Source: Nostoc sp. CHAB 5715
Lineage (GTDB): Bacteria; Cyanobacteriota; Cyanobacteriia; Cyanobacteriales; Nostocaceae
Length of the DNA stretch: 26,299 nucleotides
NCBI RefSeq assembly: GCF_020829685.1
Contig: NZ_JAIVFR010000003.1
Coordinates: 1-26,299, forward strand
Direction: 5' to 3'
Shown here piece by piece: positions 6,892 through 16,400 of this stretch. How positions within the stretch are numbered: the first letter of the stretch is position 1; each line of letters opens with the position of its first letter. Below the pieces are notes generated by a model. It was not told the origin of the DNA. It saw only the letters and a list, made by a program, of their open reading frames with translations, and did not search any database. The position numbers were made by a program, and so were the translations under genes.

Positions 6892-9033
6892 TTACTGAGG
6901 TGCTGTCTTTGGCGTTGGTGTCGATGTCGGAGTGGCGGTTTCTGTGGGAGTTGGTGTTGGCGTTGGCGTGGGTGTTTCTGTGGGCGCTGGTGTTTCCGTG
7001 GGCGTTGGTGTTGGCGATGGGGGAGGGGTGGGATTTTCTGCTGTAATGCTGAGTTGGTAATCTACTGGTTTCGATGCTGTGGAAACCACAACAAACTCGT
7101 AAAATCCGTTTTCTGGTAATTTAGTTGACAAACTTCGCTGGATAGAATCTTCTAAAAATTTGATTTTGCCGGAGGGTGAATAGACTGATAACAAAACTTG
7201 GGAATTTGCTTGTAGCTTCAATTCCAAAGATTGCTCTTTGGCAAGTCCAGCAATGAATACTTTACCACCACCAGCTTGGAGAGTACCACTAACTGTTTTG
7301 CCAGTAGCCCCCGGATCAAAAACAAGTTTCTGGAAAGCACTACCAGCGAGGATAGCACTGAGTTGATCGCTAACAAATCCGTACCAAACTTGTCCAATGG
7401 GCTGATCTAGAAAATCTTTACCACGTTGTTCAGGGAATACACTTAAAAAGGCGGCATCTCCCAAATCATACAAAGAACGGCTACCAACGTTAATTTTGTT
7501 GACTTCCACTTTCCAGCGATCGCGTTCAGCACTTGTATACGTTCCCAGTTGTCGGCGTGCATTTGAACTCAGTGGCGCTAATTTTTCCAGCAATTCTGAG
7601 GCTGTTTTATCCCATTCTGCCCGTAAACCCGCATCTTCAGGGCTATCGCTGAGAGTGCGTCCTCGTAAACTGGGATTTCTGTCCCAAAAAACTTGATTTA
7701 CCAAGTTCACATAAAAGTTAGAGTTAATATTCAACTGTTGACGGCGATCGCTTAATTGTTCTTTAGGCTGCCGTTCGGCTGGTGAATATTGCGCTAAAGG
7801 ATCGGTCGGTTGCTCGCTGGTTGGGGTTGGGCTGGCTGTAAGATTAGGTTTGTCCCCTATATCGCGGTTGCTATTGAGTCCCCACCAGAGTAATCCAACA
7901 GTACCGGTTACTATCGCCGCTACAAGGAAGGTTTTTGTTGGTGTCCACCAGGAGGGAGGGGGAGATGAGGGGGATGAGGGGGATGAGGGGGATGAGGGGG
8001 ATGGGGGAGAGACGGCGACGGTGGCGGATGTGGGTTGTGGTGCTGTGGGGTATTGAGTTGGGGGAAAGTTAGCTGGGGGTGGGTTGAGGACTTGGAGTAC
8101 TTGACGGGCTGATTGATAGCGATCGCTTGGTCTGGCAGATAACATTTTATCTAATACCTGTGCCAAAGTTGGACTCAAGCTTACTTCTCGTCGCCATTGC
8201 CATGTCAGATTGTAGGTATCAATTAATTCTTGGGGTTGCTTCCCTGTCAGTAAAACCAACATTGTTGCGGCCATTGCATACAAGTCGCTGTGGGGAGATA
8301 CTAACCCAGTTTGCATCTGTTCTGGGGGGGCAAATCCTACTTTACCTAATAGGGTTGGTGATGGGGAAGATGCTACTACGCCGGGTTGAGAATATTGGGA
8401 AGCAACGGTTGCTACTACTTGTTTGACACCGCCAAAATCAATTAACATTGGCAGTTTGTCAACAGTGCGAAGCATTAAGTTATCTGGAGATATATCTCGA
8501 TGAATAACGCCTATGGAGTGGATATACTCTAACACTGGCAAAATTGAAAGCAACAATTGGCGCACTTCTACTTCTGTAAAGCGCAAACCCTGTTGTAGTC
8601 GGGCATTTAACAACGAGTTATAAGTTTCCCCTTCTACATAATCTTGCACCAAAAACAGATATTCTTTGCCCCCTAAGTTCATGCGAAGCAGTTCCCGGAA
8701 GCGGGGAATTTGGGGATGTTGCAGTTTATAAAGAACACTCGCTTCTCTCTCAAACAGTTCTTCAGCTTTTTGAACTACGTAAGCGGTTTGAACTTGGGGG
8801 GAAAATTCCTTTAAAACACAAAGTTCGCGGAAACGGTTGACATCTTCAGCTAAATAAGTCCGTCCAAAGCCACCCTGGCCAATTTGACGTACAATCACAT
8901 AGCGATCGCCTAAAGTTAGTCCCGGTTGGATACTATAACTCATGGGCGTATCCAACAATTTTTCACCACACTGGAGACAAAAGCGGCTACCTGGGGAATT
9001 TTCATGTCCTTTAGAACAATATATTTTAGTCAT
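6892..9033 (-). CDS. Membrane-anchored Ser/Thr protein kinase with N-terminal zinc ribbon
   Basis: 713 residues from the ATG at 9033. Residues 4-27 form a small zinc ribbon (Cys6, His10, Cys19, Cys22). The Hanks-type kinase domain spans about 45-310: glycine loop IGQGGFG (51-57), Lys75 in [13 protein letters not shown] with Asp180 and Asn185, and DFGG with Asp199. GFAPPEQ replaces the usual APE. All catalytic residues are present. A Pro/Ser-rich linker with SPSSPSSPS repeats leads to one membrane segment ([20 protein letters not shown]), then an outer domain and a [12 protein letters not shown] C-terminal tail of about 50 residues. The start is ambiguous: three more in-frame ATGs lie 21 bases apart in a heptamer repeat upstream (9054, 9075, 9096), and none has a Shine-Dalgarno. 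It is divergent from the chemotaxis operon, and its target is unknown. Confidence 0.9.
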   Translation of the reverse strand: MTKIYCSKGHENSPGSRFCLQCGEKLLDTPMSYSIQPGLTLGDRYVIVRQIGQGGFGRTYLAEDVNRFRELCVLKEFSPQVQTAYVVQKAEELFEREASVLYKLQHPQIPRFRELLRMNLGGKEYLFLVQDYVEGETYNSLLNARLQQGLRFTEVEVRQLLLSILPVLEYIHSIGVIHRDISPDNLMLRTVDKLPMLIDFGGVKQVVATVASQYSQPGVVASSPSPTLLGKVGFAPPEQMQTGLVSPHSDLYAMAATMLVLLTGKQPQELIDTYNLTWQWRREVSLSPTLAQVLDKMLSARPSDRYQSARQVLQVLNPPPANFPPTQYPTAPQPTSATVAVSPPSPSSPSSPSSPSSPPPSWWTPTKTFLVAAIVTGTVGLLWWGLNSNRDIGDKPNLTASPTPTSEQPTDPLAQYSPAERQPKEQLSDRRQQLNINSNFYVNLVNQVFWDRNPSLRGRTLSDSPEDAGLRAEWDKTASELLEKLAPLSSNARRQLGTYTSAERDRWKVEVNKINVGSRSLYDLGDAAFLSVFPEQRGKDFLDQPIGQVWYGFVSDQLSAILAGSAFQKLVFDPGATGKTVSGTLQAGGGKVFIAGLAKEQSLELKLQANSQVLLSVYSPSGKIKFLEDSIQRSLSTKLPENGFYEFVVVSTASKPVDYQLSITAENPTPPPSPTPTPTETPAPTETPTPTPTPTPTETATPTSTPTPKTAPQ
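7964..8008 (-). repeat. In-gene 9-bp tandem repeat in the kinase linker
   Basis: GATGAGGGG on the plus strand is repeated four times plus one degenerate unit. Read on the coding strand, it gives repeated Ser-Pro-Ser in the linker before the membrane segment. The unit differs by one base from the 9-mer array upstream of the same gene (9112-9309), but in the opposite orientation. Since 9 is a multiple of 3, copy number can change without a frameshift. Confidence 0.85.
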
Positions 9034-9105
9034 TGGGCATTGGGCATTGGGCATTGGGTATTGGGCATTGGGCATTGGGCATTGGGCATTGGGCATTGGG
9101 CATTG
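9031..9105. repeat. Heptanucleotide STRR (CATTGGG) covering the kinase start
   Basis: Ten full copies plus a partial one of the 7-mer CATTGGG, with one TATTGGG variant at 9059. On the kinase strand every unit reads CCCAATG, so each contributes an ATG, and every third one is in frame with the kinase. Heptameric STRRs are a known hallmark of heterocyst-forming cyanobacteria. Confidence 0.95.
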
Positions 9106-9111
9106 CTTATT

Positions 9112-9309
9112 TCTCCCTCATCTCCCTCATCTCCCTCATCTCCCTCATCTCCCTCATCTCCCTCATCTCCCTCATCTCCCTCATCTCCCTCATCTCCCTC
9201 ATCTCCCTCATCTCCCTCATCTCCCTCATCTCCCTCATCTCCCTCATCTCCCTCATCTCCCTCATCTCCCTCATCTCTCTCATCTCCCTCATCTCCCTCA
9301 TCTCCCTCA
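9112..9309. repeat. 22-copy 9-bp tandem array (TCTCCCTCA)
   Basis: 198 bases made of exactly 22 copies of TCTCCCTCA with a single variant, TCTCTCTCA, near 9274. One strand is pure pyrimidine except for the single A in each unit. It lies in the divergent spacer between the kinase and the CheY gene. All six frames are open or nearly so through it, which explains the overlapping low-complexity ORFs there. None of them is a credible gene. Confidence 0.97.
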
Positions 9310-9517
9310 TCTATGGAGCACATAAAGTGATCCAAGATTTGTTGATCTACTAAAAGATCAGTTAAAAGATGTTATCACAGAGTCAGCTAACTTAGTGAAA
9401 CGTCAATATCCAGGAAAATAGTGAGAACATACAATTAATTTATACAGTTAATACTTGCGGGGGAATTAAAGAATGTTCCAAATAGGAACGTCTACATCAG
9501 GGGGTAAATAGACACTT
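9310..9517 (+). promoter_or_regulatory. Probable promoter region of the chemotaxis operon
   Basis: 208 bases between the 9-mer array and the CheY start. It holds two TAAAAGAT direct repeats at 9351-9358 and 9364-9371, and an AT-rich stretch with a possible -10-like TTATACAGT near 9440. A GGGGG run near 9500 is the only ribosome-binding-like sequence before the ATG. The promoter role is inferred from position, and no sigma-factor consensus is clear enough to name. Confidence 0.4.
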
Positions 9518-9883
9518 ATGAGTACAGTTCTGATTGTGGAAGACAGTATCGCGCAAAGGGAGATGATTACAGACCTCCTGAAAGCAACTGGATTAACAGT
9601 AACCCATGCCAGTGACGGATTAGAAGCATTAGAGGCAATTCAAATAGCACCTCCCGATTTAGTGGTATTGGATATTGTCATGCCCCGAATGAACGGCTAC
9701 GAAGTTTGTCGGCGCTTAAAATCCGATCCAAAAACCCAAAATGTCCCTGTGGTTATGTGTTCTTCCAAGGGCGAAGAATTTGATCGCTATTGGGGTATGA
9801 AGCAGGGTGCAGACGCTTACATAGCCAAACCATTTCAACCAACCGAGTTGGTGGGAACAGTCAAACAACTGCTGCGAGGATAA
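9518..9883 (+). CDS. CheY/PilH-like single-domain response regulator (HmpB-like)
   Basis: 121-residue receiver domain with no output domain. Key residues are all present: acidic pair Glu8/Asp9, phospho-acceptor Asp52 (LVVLDIVMPRMNGYE), Ser82/Ser83 at the Thr position and Lys104 in AYIAKPF. It should be phosphorylated by the CheA encoded three genes downstream. The WGMKQGADAY sequence is typical of PilH/CheY proteins in cyanobacterial pil/hmp loci that govern type IV pilus-based gliding or phototaxis, rather than flagellar CheY. It is the first gene of the operon. CheW follows after 13 bases. The alternative reading is a CheY paralogue from another of the several chemotaxis clusters such organisms carry. 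Confidence 0.92.
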   Translation: MSTVLIVEDSIAQREMITDLLKATGLTVTHASDGLEALEAIQIAPPDLVVLDIVMPRMNGYEVCRRLKSDPKTQNVPVVMCSSKGEEFDRYWGMKQGADAYIAKPFQPTELVGTVKQLLRG

Positions 9884-9896
9884 GGACAAAAGCAAT

Positions 9897-10427
9897 ATGG
9901 TCAGCAAACCGGACTTTTTAAGTGGCAGTGGTCAAGACCATTTCCGACCAGAATTACAAGTAGAAAGTCCTGAAGGTGAGTTACATTTGAGGTTTTACAT
10001 TCCCTCGCATCAGGAGTTTGCACTACAAGCAACTGGCATTCGGGAGGTAATTGAACTAAGTCCTGATAGAATCACCCCGATTCCTAATGCTTCTCCTTTA
10101 CTTTTGGGTACTCTAAATTTACGAGGTCGAGTTATTTGGGTTGCTGATTTGGGTCAATTTCTTGGGGAAGCAAGTGCATTAAACACGGATAGAGCTGAAA
10201 TTCCGGTGATTGCCATTGAAGAGCAAGACACAATAGTGGGTTTAGCAGTAGAGGAAATTGGTGGTATGCATTGGTTGGATGTCCAAAATCTCATGCCACC
10301 AACTAGTGTTTCAGATACTATGGCTCCCTTTTTACGTGGAGAGTGGTTATTAGGTGCTAAAAACAATCAGTGTCTGCGACTGCTCGATCAAATGGCAATT
10401 TTACGGAGTGCTAGGTGGGCAGGATGA
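9897..10427 (+). CDS. CheW-like scaffold protein (PilI/HmpC-like)
   Basis: 176-residue CheW-domain protein that would couple the receptor to CheA. The domain starts at about residue 28 ([20 protein letters not shown]) and shows [20 protein letters not shown] and [19 protein letters not shown], the classic CheW strands including the NLRG motif. [18 protein letters not shown] follows. The first 27 residues are a non-conserved extension. The start is the ATG at 9897, with AAGGA at 9882-9886. The stop codon overlaps a possible ATG of the next gene (ATGA at 10424-10427), showing tight coupling within the operon. Confidence 0.92.
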   Translation: MVSKPDFLSGSGQDHFRPELQVESPEGELHLRFYIPSHQEFALQATGIREVIELSPDRITPIPNASPLLLGTLNLRGRVIWVADLGQFLGEASALNTDRAEIPVIAIEEQDTIVGLAVEEIGGMHWLDVQNLMPPTSVSDTMAPFLRGEWLLGAKNNQCLRLLDQMAILRSARWAG

Positions 10428-10431
10428 AATT

Positions 10432-10440
10432 GGAGGAGGA
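10432..10440 (+). promoter_or_regulatory. Ribosome binding site deciding the MCP start
   Basis: GGAGGAGGA directly before the ATG at 10442. It favours this start over the upstream GTG (10415) and ATG (10424), which overlap the end of the CheW gene and lack a comparable site. Confidence 0.7.
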
Positions 10441-10441
10441 A

Positions 10442-13378
10442 ATGGCAGCAAGTATTGATAATTACGAGCCAACATATCAACAGGCGATGACCGCCTATGT
10501 TCAAAGGAATTATGAGGTTGCCGCCACTTTAGTTGACCAAGTGGTGCAAAATTTACCAAATGACCCCAACTCCCATTTGTTAAGGGGTCACATCTACTAT
10601 GTTTTACAGCAGTACGATGTAGCAAAAGAAGAATATCAACAGGTATTACGCTTGACTGACGAGCAAGAAATTATTGGTTTTGCCAATAATGGAATTGAGA
10701 ATATCAATCAATATTTACAGTCATTCGGTGGGGAGATTGATACATTAGATAGTCAAGAGCAAATTAATTCCCCAGAGATGTCTGATGCACTGGCATATAG
10801 CGAACAAGAATTAGAAGATTTGGGCGCTAGTGAAGATTTTGACAGCAATAACCTTGATTCAAACTTTTTTGGAGAGTATCAAGAAACTGCAAATGGCGTT
10901 GAAGAACTATCTTCAAAAAGTCCATTTGATATAGCAACAGAAGATAGTATTGGAACAGGAAAAATCTCAGATTCTTCTACAGCTTTTGGTGACGATCCTT
11001 TTGCCTTTAATGAAGAACTACAGGAACAAGAGTTAAATAGCAGCAATTCTGAGGATAAAACAGAATTAGAATTGCCTGCTTTCTGGCAGGAAGATGTATC
11101 AGAAGAGAGCCACGAAGAATCATTAGTAAATAGTCAGTTTTCAGATAATGGGATAAATTCTGATTACAAGAATTCAGCTATTGACAATAATAACTCTTCA
11201 TTTTCTAATTCCAAAACTGGGAATAACGAGAATAATGTTCCTGATTTGTTGAGTGAGCCAAATTCTCCAGAGCTTAGTAATGGAAACTTTGAATATACAA
11301 AATCTAGTTTGGGAGACGAAACTTTACTTTTTGTTCAAGAAGAACTTAAAAATAGTTCGTCAACCAATAACAATAGTCAATATGATTTGCCTGAAACCAA
11401 AGCACCCGATGATTGGTTGAAGTCAAAAAGTTTTGCAGTAGAAGAAGCTTTTGTGCCGGATTTATCTGATGATGCTTCATCTTTTAGCAGCAATATACCT
11501 GTAAAAGACAAGCAGTTTAAATCAGGCGAAGTTATCGGTAAAAATAGCTTGGATGACGATGATAATTTTGATATGGAAGCATTTGAGTCTGCCTTTGGCT
11601 CAGAGGGGTTAAGCTCTTATGAAGACTCAAACAATACACTGAATGGAGAAAATTCTAAGAGCAATATAGAATTTTTAGATGACTTTGAGGAATTTGATGA
11701 TTTAGGTAACATTCCAGGGTTTGACCTGCTCGAAGGAGATTCTAACTTCGGCGATCTAGCAATGCATTCTGCTTCATCAGAAACCAGTGGCAGTGGACGT
11801 TCTCCAGCCGTGGAAGCTTCTGCAAATAGTGCAGCTAGCGATCGCGAAGAGGAACTATTCACAATGACTGGTTCCCATGAAGGAGTTCCAGTCTTTAACC
11901 AAACAGATGTCTCGAAAATAGAACCCAGCGTCAGCGTCGAGCAAGGATGGTTAGCACCATTAGAGAATGCCTCCATAGAAAGGAAACAATGGTTAATTGC
12001 TGGAAGTGTGGGCATTGTCTCGGCACTGGTTGTAGCCACAGTTAGCTTTGTCGCCACTACATTCTCGCCAGCCCAACAACGAGAATCAGTACGAAACACA
12101 GGTTGGGCAATGTCACTTGCAGCTGGGATTGCAGGTTTTGCTACCGCAGGCGTCATGGGAAATCTGGCACTCAAACAAATTCGGCGCACAACTGATGATC
12201 TCCAAGCTCAGTTTGAGGCTGTACGTCAAGGAAATTTGAATGCTCAAGCCACAGTATTTTCCGAAGATGAATTGGGCCATTTAGCTACTGGCTTTAATGA
12301 AATGGCACGGGTAATTTTCACGACTACAAATGAAGCCCAACGGAAAGCCGATGAACAAGAGGAAGCCAAAGAAAACCTGCAACGCCAGGTGATTCGCCTT
12401 TTGGATGATGTGGAAGGAGCTGCTAGAGGTGATTTAACAGTCCAAGCTGAAGTCACAGCCGACGTATTGGGAGCGGTAGCTGACGCTTTTAACCTGACAA
12501 TTCAAAACCTGCGGGATATTGTGCAACAGGTAAAAGTGGCGGCGAAGGATGTGACAAAAGGTGCAACCAACTCTGAAACTTTTGCTAGAGCCTTATCTAG
12601 TGATGCTTTGCGCCAAGCAGAAGAGTTAGCGGTGACGCTAAATTCTGTACAGGTAATGACTGACTCGATTCAACGGGTAGCAGAGGCGGCGCGAGAAGCT
12701 GAAACGGTTGCTCGTGATGCTAGTATGATCGCTCTCAAAGGTGGCGAAGCAGTAGAAAATACTGTGGCGGGGATTTTGGAAATTCGAGAAACCGTGGCCG
12801 AAACTACTCGAAAGGTGAAGCGGTTAGCGGAATCTTCCCAAGAAATTTCTAAAATTGTGGCGTTGATTTCCCAAATTGCTTCCAGAACAAACTTACTGGC
12901 ACTCAATGCTAGTATTGAGGCGGCAAGGGCGGGAGAAGCTGGACGCGGGTTTGCGATCGTAGCAGATGAAGTGCGCCAGTTAGCAGACAAATCTGCTAAA
13001 TCCCTGAAGGAAATTGAACAAATTGTGATGCAAATCCAAAGCGAAACAGGCTCTGTAATGACCGCGATGGAAGAAGGCACACAACAAGTAATTAAAGGTA
13101 CAAAATTGGCAGAAGAAGCCAAGCGATCGCTCGAAAACATTATTCAAGTGGCAAATCGCATTGATATTCTTGTACGTTCGATTACCAGCGACACTGTGGA
13201 ACAAACTGAAACTTCCCGCGCCGTCGCTCACGTAATGCAATCAGTAGAACTCACCGCCCAAGAAACTTCCCAGGAAGCACAGCGAGTTTCAGGTGCCCTA
13301 CAACACTTAGTAGGTGTATCCCGTGACTTGATCGCCTCCGTTGAACGTTTCCGAGTGGAAACTACAGAAACCAGATAA
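10442..13378 (+). CDS. Methyl-accepting chemotaxis protein, TPR-linker-TM-HAMP-MCP (PilJ/HmpD-like)
   Basis: 978 residues from the ATG at 10442 (987 if the GTG at 10415 is used). Residues 5-85 look like a TPR pair ([40 protein letters not shown]). Residues 90-510 are an acidic, Ser/Asn-rich linker of low complexity. Two membrane segments follow at about 517-541 and 553-576, separated by only about a dozen residues, so there is no periplasmic sensor domain. Two HAMP-like units (about 580-630 and 646-700) lead to the MCP signalling helices. The hairpin tip, including [20 protein letters not shown], is near residues 818-840 and is well conserved. The protein should dock CheW and CheA. It is like PilJ/HmpD of cyanobacterial motility loci. 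The sensed signal probably enters through the N-terminal cytoplasmic part, which is an inference. Confidence 0.93.
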   Translation: MAASIDNYEPTYQQAMTAYVQRNYEVAATLVDQVVQNLPNDPNSHLLRGHIYYVLQQYDVAKEEYQQVLRLTDEQEIIGFANNGIENINQYLQSFGGEIDTLDSQEQINSPEMSDALAYSEQELEDLGASEDFDSNNLDSNFFGEYQETANGVEELSSKSPFDIATEDSIGTGKISDSSTAFGDDPFAFNEELQEQELNSSNSEDKTELELPAFWQEDVSEESHEESLVNSQFSDNGINSDYKNSAIDNNNSSFSNSKTGNNENNVPDLLSEPNSPELSNGNFEYTKSSLGDETLLFVQEELKNSSSTNNNSQYDLPETKAPDDWLKSKSFAVEEAFVPDLSDDASSFSSNIPVKDKQFKSGEVIGKNSLDDDDNFDMEAFESAFGSEGLSSYEDSNNTLNGENSKSNIEFLDDFEEFDDLGNIPGFDLLEGDSNFGDLAMHSASSETSGSGRSPAVEASANSAASDREEELFTMTGSHEGVPVFNQTDVSKIEPSVSVEQGWLAPLENASIERKQWLIAGSVGIVSALVVATVSFVATTFSPAQQRESVRNTGWAMSLAAGIAGFATAGVMGNLALKQIRRTTDDLQAQFEAVRQGNLNAQATVFSEDELGHLATGFNEMARVIFTTTNEAQRKADEQEEAKENLQRQVIRLLDDVEGAARGDLTVQAEVTADVLGAVADAFNLTIQNLRDIVQQVKVAAKDVTKGATNSETFARALSSDALRQAEELAVTLNSVQVMTDSIQRVAEAAREAETVARDASMIALKGGEAVENTVAGILEIRETVAETTRKVKRLAESSQEISKIVALISQIASRTNLLALNASIEAARAGEAGRGFAIVADEVRQLADKSAKSLKEIEQIVMQIQSETGSVMTAMEEGTQQVIKGTKLAEEAKRSLENIIQVANRIDILVRSITSDTVEQTETSRAVAHVMQSVELTAQETSQEAQRVSGALQHLVGVSRDLIASVERFRVETTETR

Positions 13379-13411
13379 ATTGTCATTTGTCCAAAGTCCA
13401 ATCTTATTTGC

Positions 13412-13474
13412 TAATGACCAATGACTAATGACTAATGACCAATGACCAATGACCAATGACCAATGACTAATGAC
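13412..13474. repeat. Heptanucleotide STRR (CAATGAC/TAATGAC) between MCP and CheA genes
   Basis: Nine exact-length 7-mers, CAATGAC or TAATGAC, end ten bases before the CheA start. The reverse complement contains TTGGTCA, which I recall as one of the classic STRR families of heterocystous cyanobacteria. Each unit contains an ATG that soon meets a stop (ATG ACC AAT GAC CAA TGA), so the leader consists of overlapping minimal uORFs. Confidence 0.93.
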
Positions 13475-13483
13475 TAAAAAACT

Positions 13484-16400
13484 ATGCTGCCGGAACAACA
13501 ACAGCGGATTTTGGGTTACTTTATCGAAGAAGCCAGGGATCACCTGAATACCATTGAGCAGGGCTTGCTGAATTTAGAGGGTACCCTGAACGACCCGGAA
13601 ATGATCAGTGAAGTCTTCCGGGCGGCTCACTCCATCAAAGGAGGAGCGGCGATGCTTGGATTGACTAGCATCCAGCATACCTCCCACCGTCTGGAAGATT
13701 GTTTTAAAGTTCTCAAAGATAATCCAGTTCAGATTGACCAAAAGTTAGAGTCTTTATTTCTCGGTGTATCTGATACCCTGAAAGCGCTGTTAGAGCATTT
13801 GAGCGGCCCTTATGGTCTTTCTAAAGATGCAGCTAATACTTTGATGTCAGAAACTGAGCCAGTCTTTCAATGGCTGTATCAGCATCTGGAACTACTTGTA
13901 GAACAAGCAAAGAGTGGATTAGATAGTACAAATAAACTACAGACAACCTCTGTAGAGAATGTCTCCACACTTACAGAAATTTTCCTGCGGCGAGATATTC
14001 CCAGTTTGCCAGAAGACACCCATCAGGAATCTTCAGAAATATCTTTGTCGGTAGCGCCCCAAGAGGTGCGAGACAATGCTGTGCGATCGCCTCTCACCGC
14101 CAAAGAAAATAATAATTGGGGCGAATTTCAAACCCAGGTGCTGCAAAGACTGCGGGAAATGTTGCAACTGTTTAAGCAAACAACAACACCCTCAACTCGA
14201 CAAAACCTTCAGGAATGCTGTTACCAGTTAGTCAGACTTGGGTTAACTTGGAACTTGTCCAAGTGGTGTGGTTTGTGCCAAGCAGCAGCCAGTGCGATCG
14301 GTAATCCTGAAAATACCTATCTCACATTAGCTAAAATTGTCATTACCGAAATCAAGCAAGCTCAAGAATTAGTCCTGCAAGGTAGGGAAGCCGAAATTGC
14401 AATTAGTCAGCAACTAGAAGCGCTTTTGAACTTTGCAGAAATTGAGTTATTAGAAGTTACCACAGATTTGTTTGATGAACAGTCTGCGCCTTTGACAGAA
14501 TCATCAACTGCGTCAGAGCCAATTCTATCTGGTAACACCGAGCCGTTAGTTCTAACTAACCTAGCCCAGACAACTGAAGAACTTAATCTAGACGAGGATA
14601 CTAGCGATAGCGCAGCGTTAGCGAGTCTGCGAGCGTCTGGCTACGCCAACGTCTTTGACGAACGCCCATCTGTTCAACAAGGGACACCACTAAACGCTGC
14701 TACTCATACTAGTCTTAGTTTTACCACACATGATGAAGTACATCCAATCAGTACAAATCTTGACCCCAATGGGCCAGAGGTAGGAATAGCTGAGTTAAAT
14801 ACCCTTGCCGATTTATTTGACGGTGATACTCCCGAACTAGATGAAAGCTGGCATCAAGAAGAAACCTTAGATATTGTTGCCACCGATGATTTTGGGATTG
14901 ATTTCAACAGCACTAACGCTGAGGATGCTCATAGCGATTTATCCGATTTCCTCTCCTTTGATGAAGGCACAAGCAACGAGCAGCAACCAACAACCACAGC
15001 CACGACAGAAGATTTATCCCTGTTATTTGGCGAAAATTTCCTAGAAAAAGAGAATTTAGAACCGCAAAATCAACAAACATCTGCTACGACTTTAGAGTTA
15101 AGCGATATTAACGTACTTGATATAAATTTAGACTCTTCTTTCCAGGATTTACAAGAAGTTATTGATATTTCTAGTGATACAAACCTGCCTCCTGATGTCA
15201 ACAAAAACGATGTGGTTGAAGATTTATTGACACTGGCGCTAGATGATGATATTGAAATATTACCTACAGGCCAAGTAACTCAACCAGAAACTGAGGCGAA
15301 CGCCTCTGTGGAACTATCTACCAACCAACAAAACAGTTTTGATAACTTATTCTTAGAAACTAGAAATGCAAATTGGGTAGAAGAAATTACCCCTAGTGAC
15401 TACATAGAATTACCCCAGGAAACAGGCTTGTCTCTAGACAGCCTATTTGCTGAAACGGAAGAACAGTCACTACTGGCTACAAGTGAACCAGAACTCGGTG
15501 ATTTATTTGATATATCTCCAGCAACAGCACCTGAGTTTTCTCAATCAGAAAATGATCTGAGCAACTTCTGGAATCAGGAAACCACAGAGGAACAGGACGA
15601 ATTCGATTCCTTTATTGAGCAAAATGTGGAAAGGGCGTTAGACGAGAGTTTGTTGGCTGCGACTAATGACATTTTTGCCGACAGTCAGCAGCCAATACCT
15701 TCTCCTATAGCCAGTTTTGACATAGAAGAAGATTTAGATATCAATTTCCAGCAGCAAGAGCAGCTAGATTTGATATTATCAGATTCTGGAGATGATTTCT
15801 TTGATGAGTTAGCACCGAGTAACTCAACTATTTCCCCTGCAATCAGCGATCGCGTACAGTCTTTTGCGCCTGAAACACCTTTGTTGGCGCAGCATCTAGG
15901 GGAAGAAATTATCAAGCGATCGCAACAACCAGAAGCTTTAGATTTTGTTCCAGAATTTACTAATCAGCCCCCAGAGATATCTGCTGTTGATCTGGAACTT
16001 GATTCATTCAACCCTTTCGATGAAAATCCGCAACTGCTGTTTGAGGATGTCGCTACATCCACCTATATTCAGATAGAAACCACAGATAATCTGGATATAT
16101 CGGCTATAGAAAATTCTCTAGATAACAGTTTTGGAGAAACTTCAGATTTAACATCACCTCAAGCACAGCCAGATGATTTGCTCGGTTTTGATGAAAATCC
16201 GCAACTGCTGTTTGAGGATGTCGCTACATCCACCTATATTCAGATGGAAACCACAGATAATCTGGATATATCGGCTATAGAAAATTCTCTAGATAACAGT
16301 TTTGGGGAAGAATTAGCATCACTTCAAGTGGTTGAAAATGTAGTTACAGACACCACCTATCTTCAGATGGAATCCACAGTATTATCTGTGGATGTATCGG

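Noticed and set aside
9030..9353. Overlapping ORFs in several frames with GDEGDE, REMREM, LISLIS, LPHLPH or SPSSPS repeats
   Set aside because: They are translations of the 9-mer and 7-mer tandem arrays. A 9-base unit without stops keeps all frames open, and there is no ribosome site or complex sequence.
11617..12189. 190-codon minus-strand ORF inside the MCP gene
   Set aside because: Ser-rich shadow of a long, clearly conserved plus-strand coding region.
13307..13543. Minus-strand ORF with SHWSLVIGHW repeats
   Set aside because: Translation of the TTGGTCA heptamer repeat overlapping the ends of two real genes.
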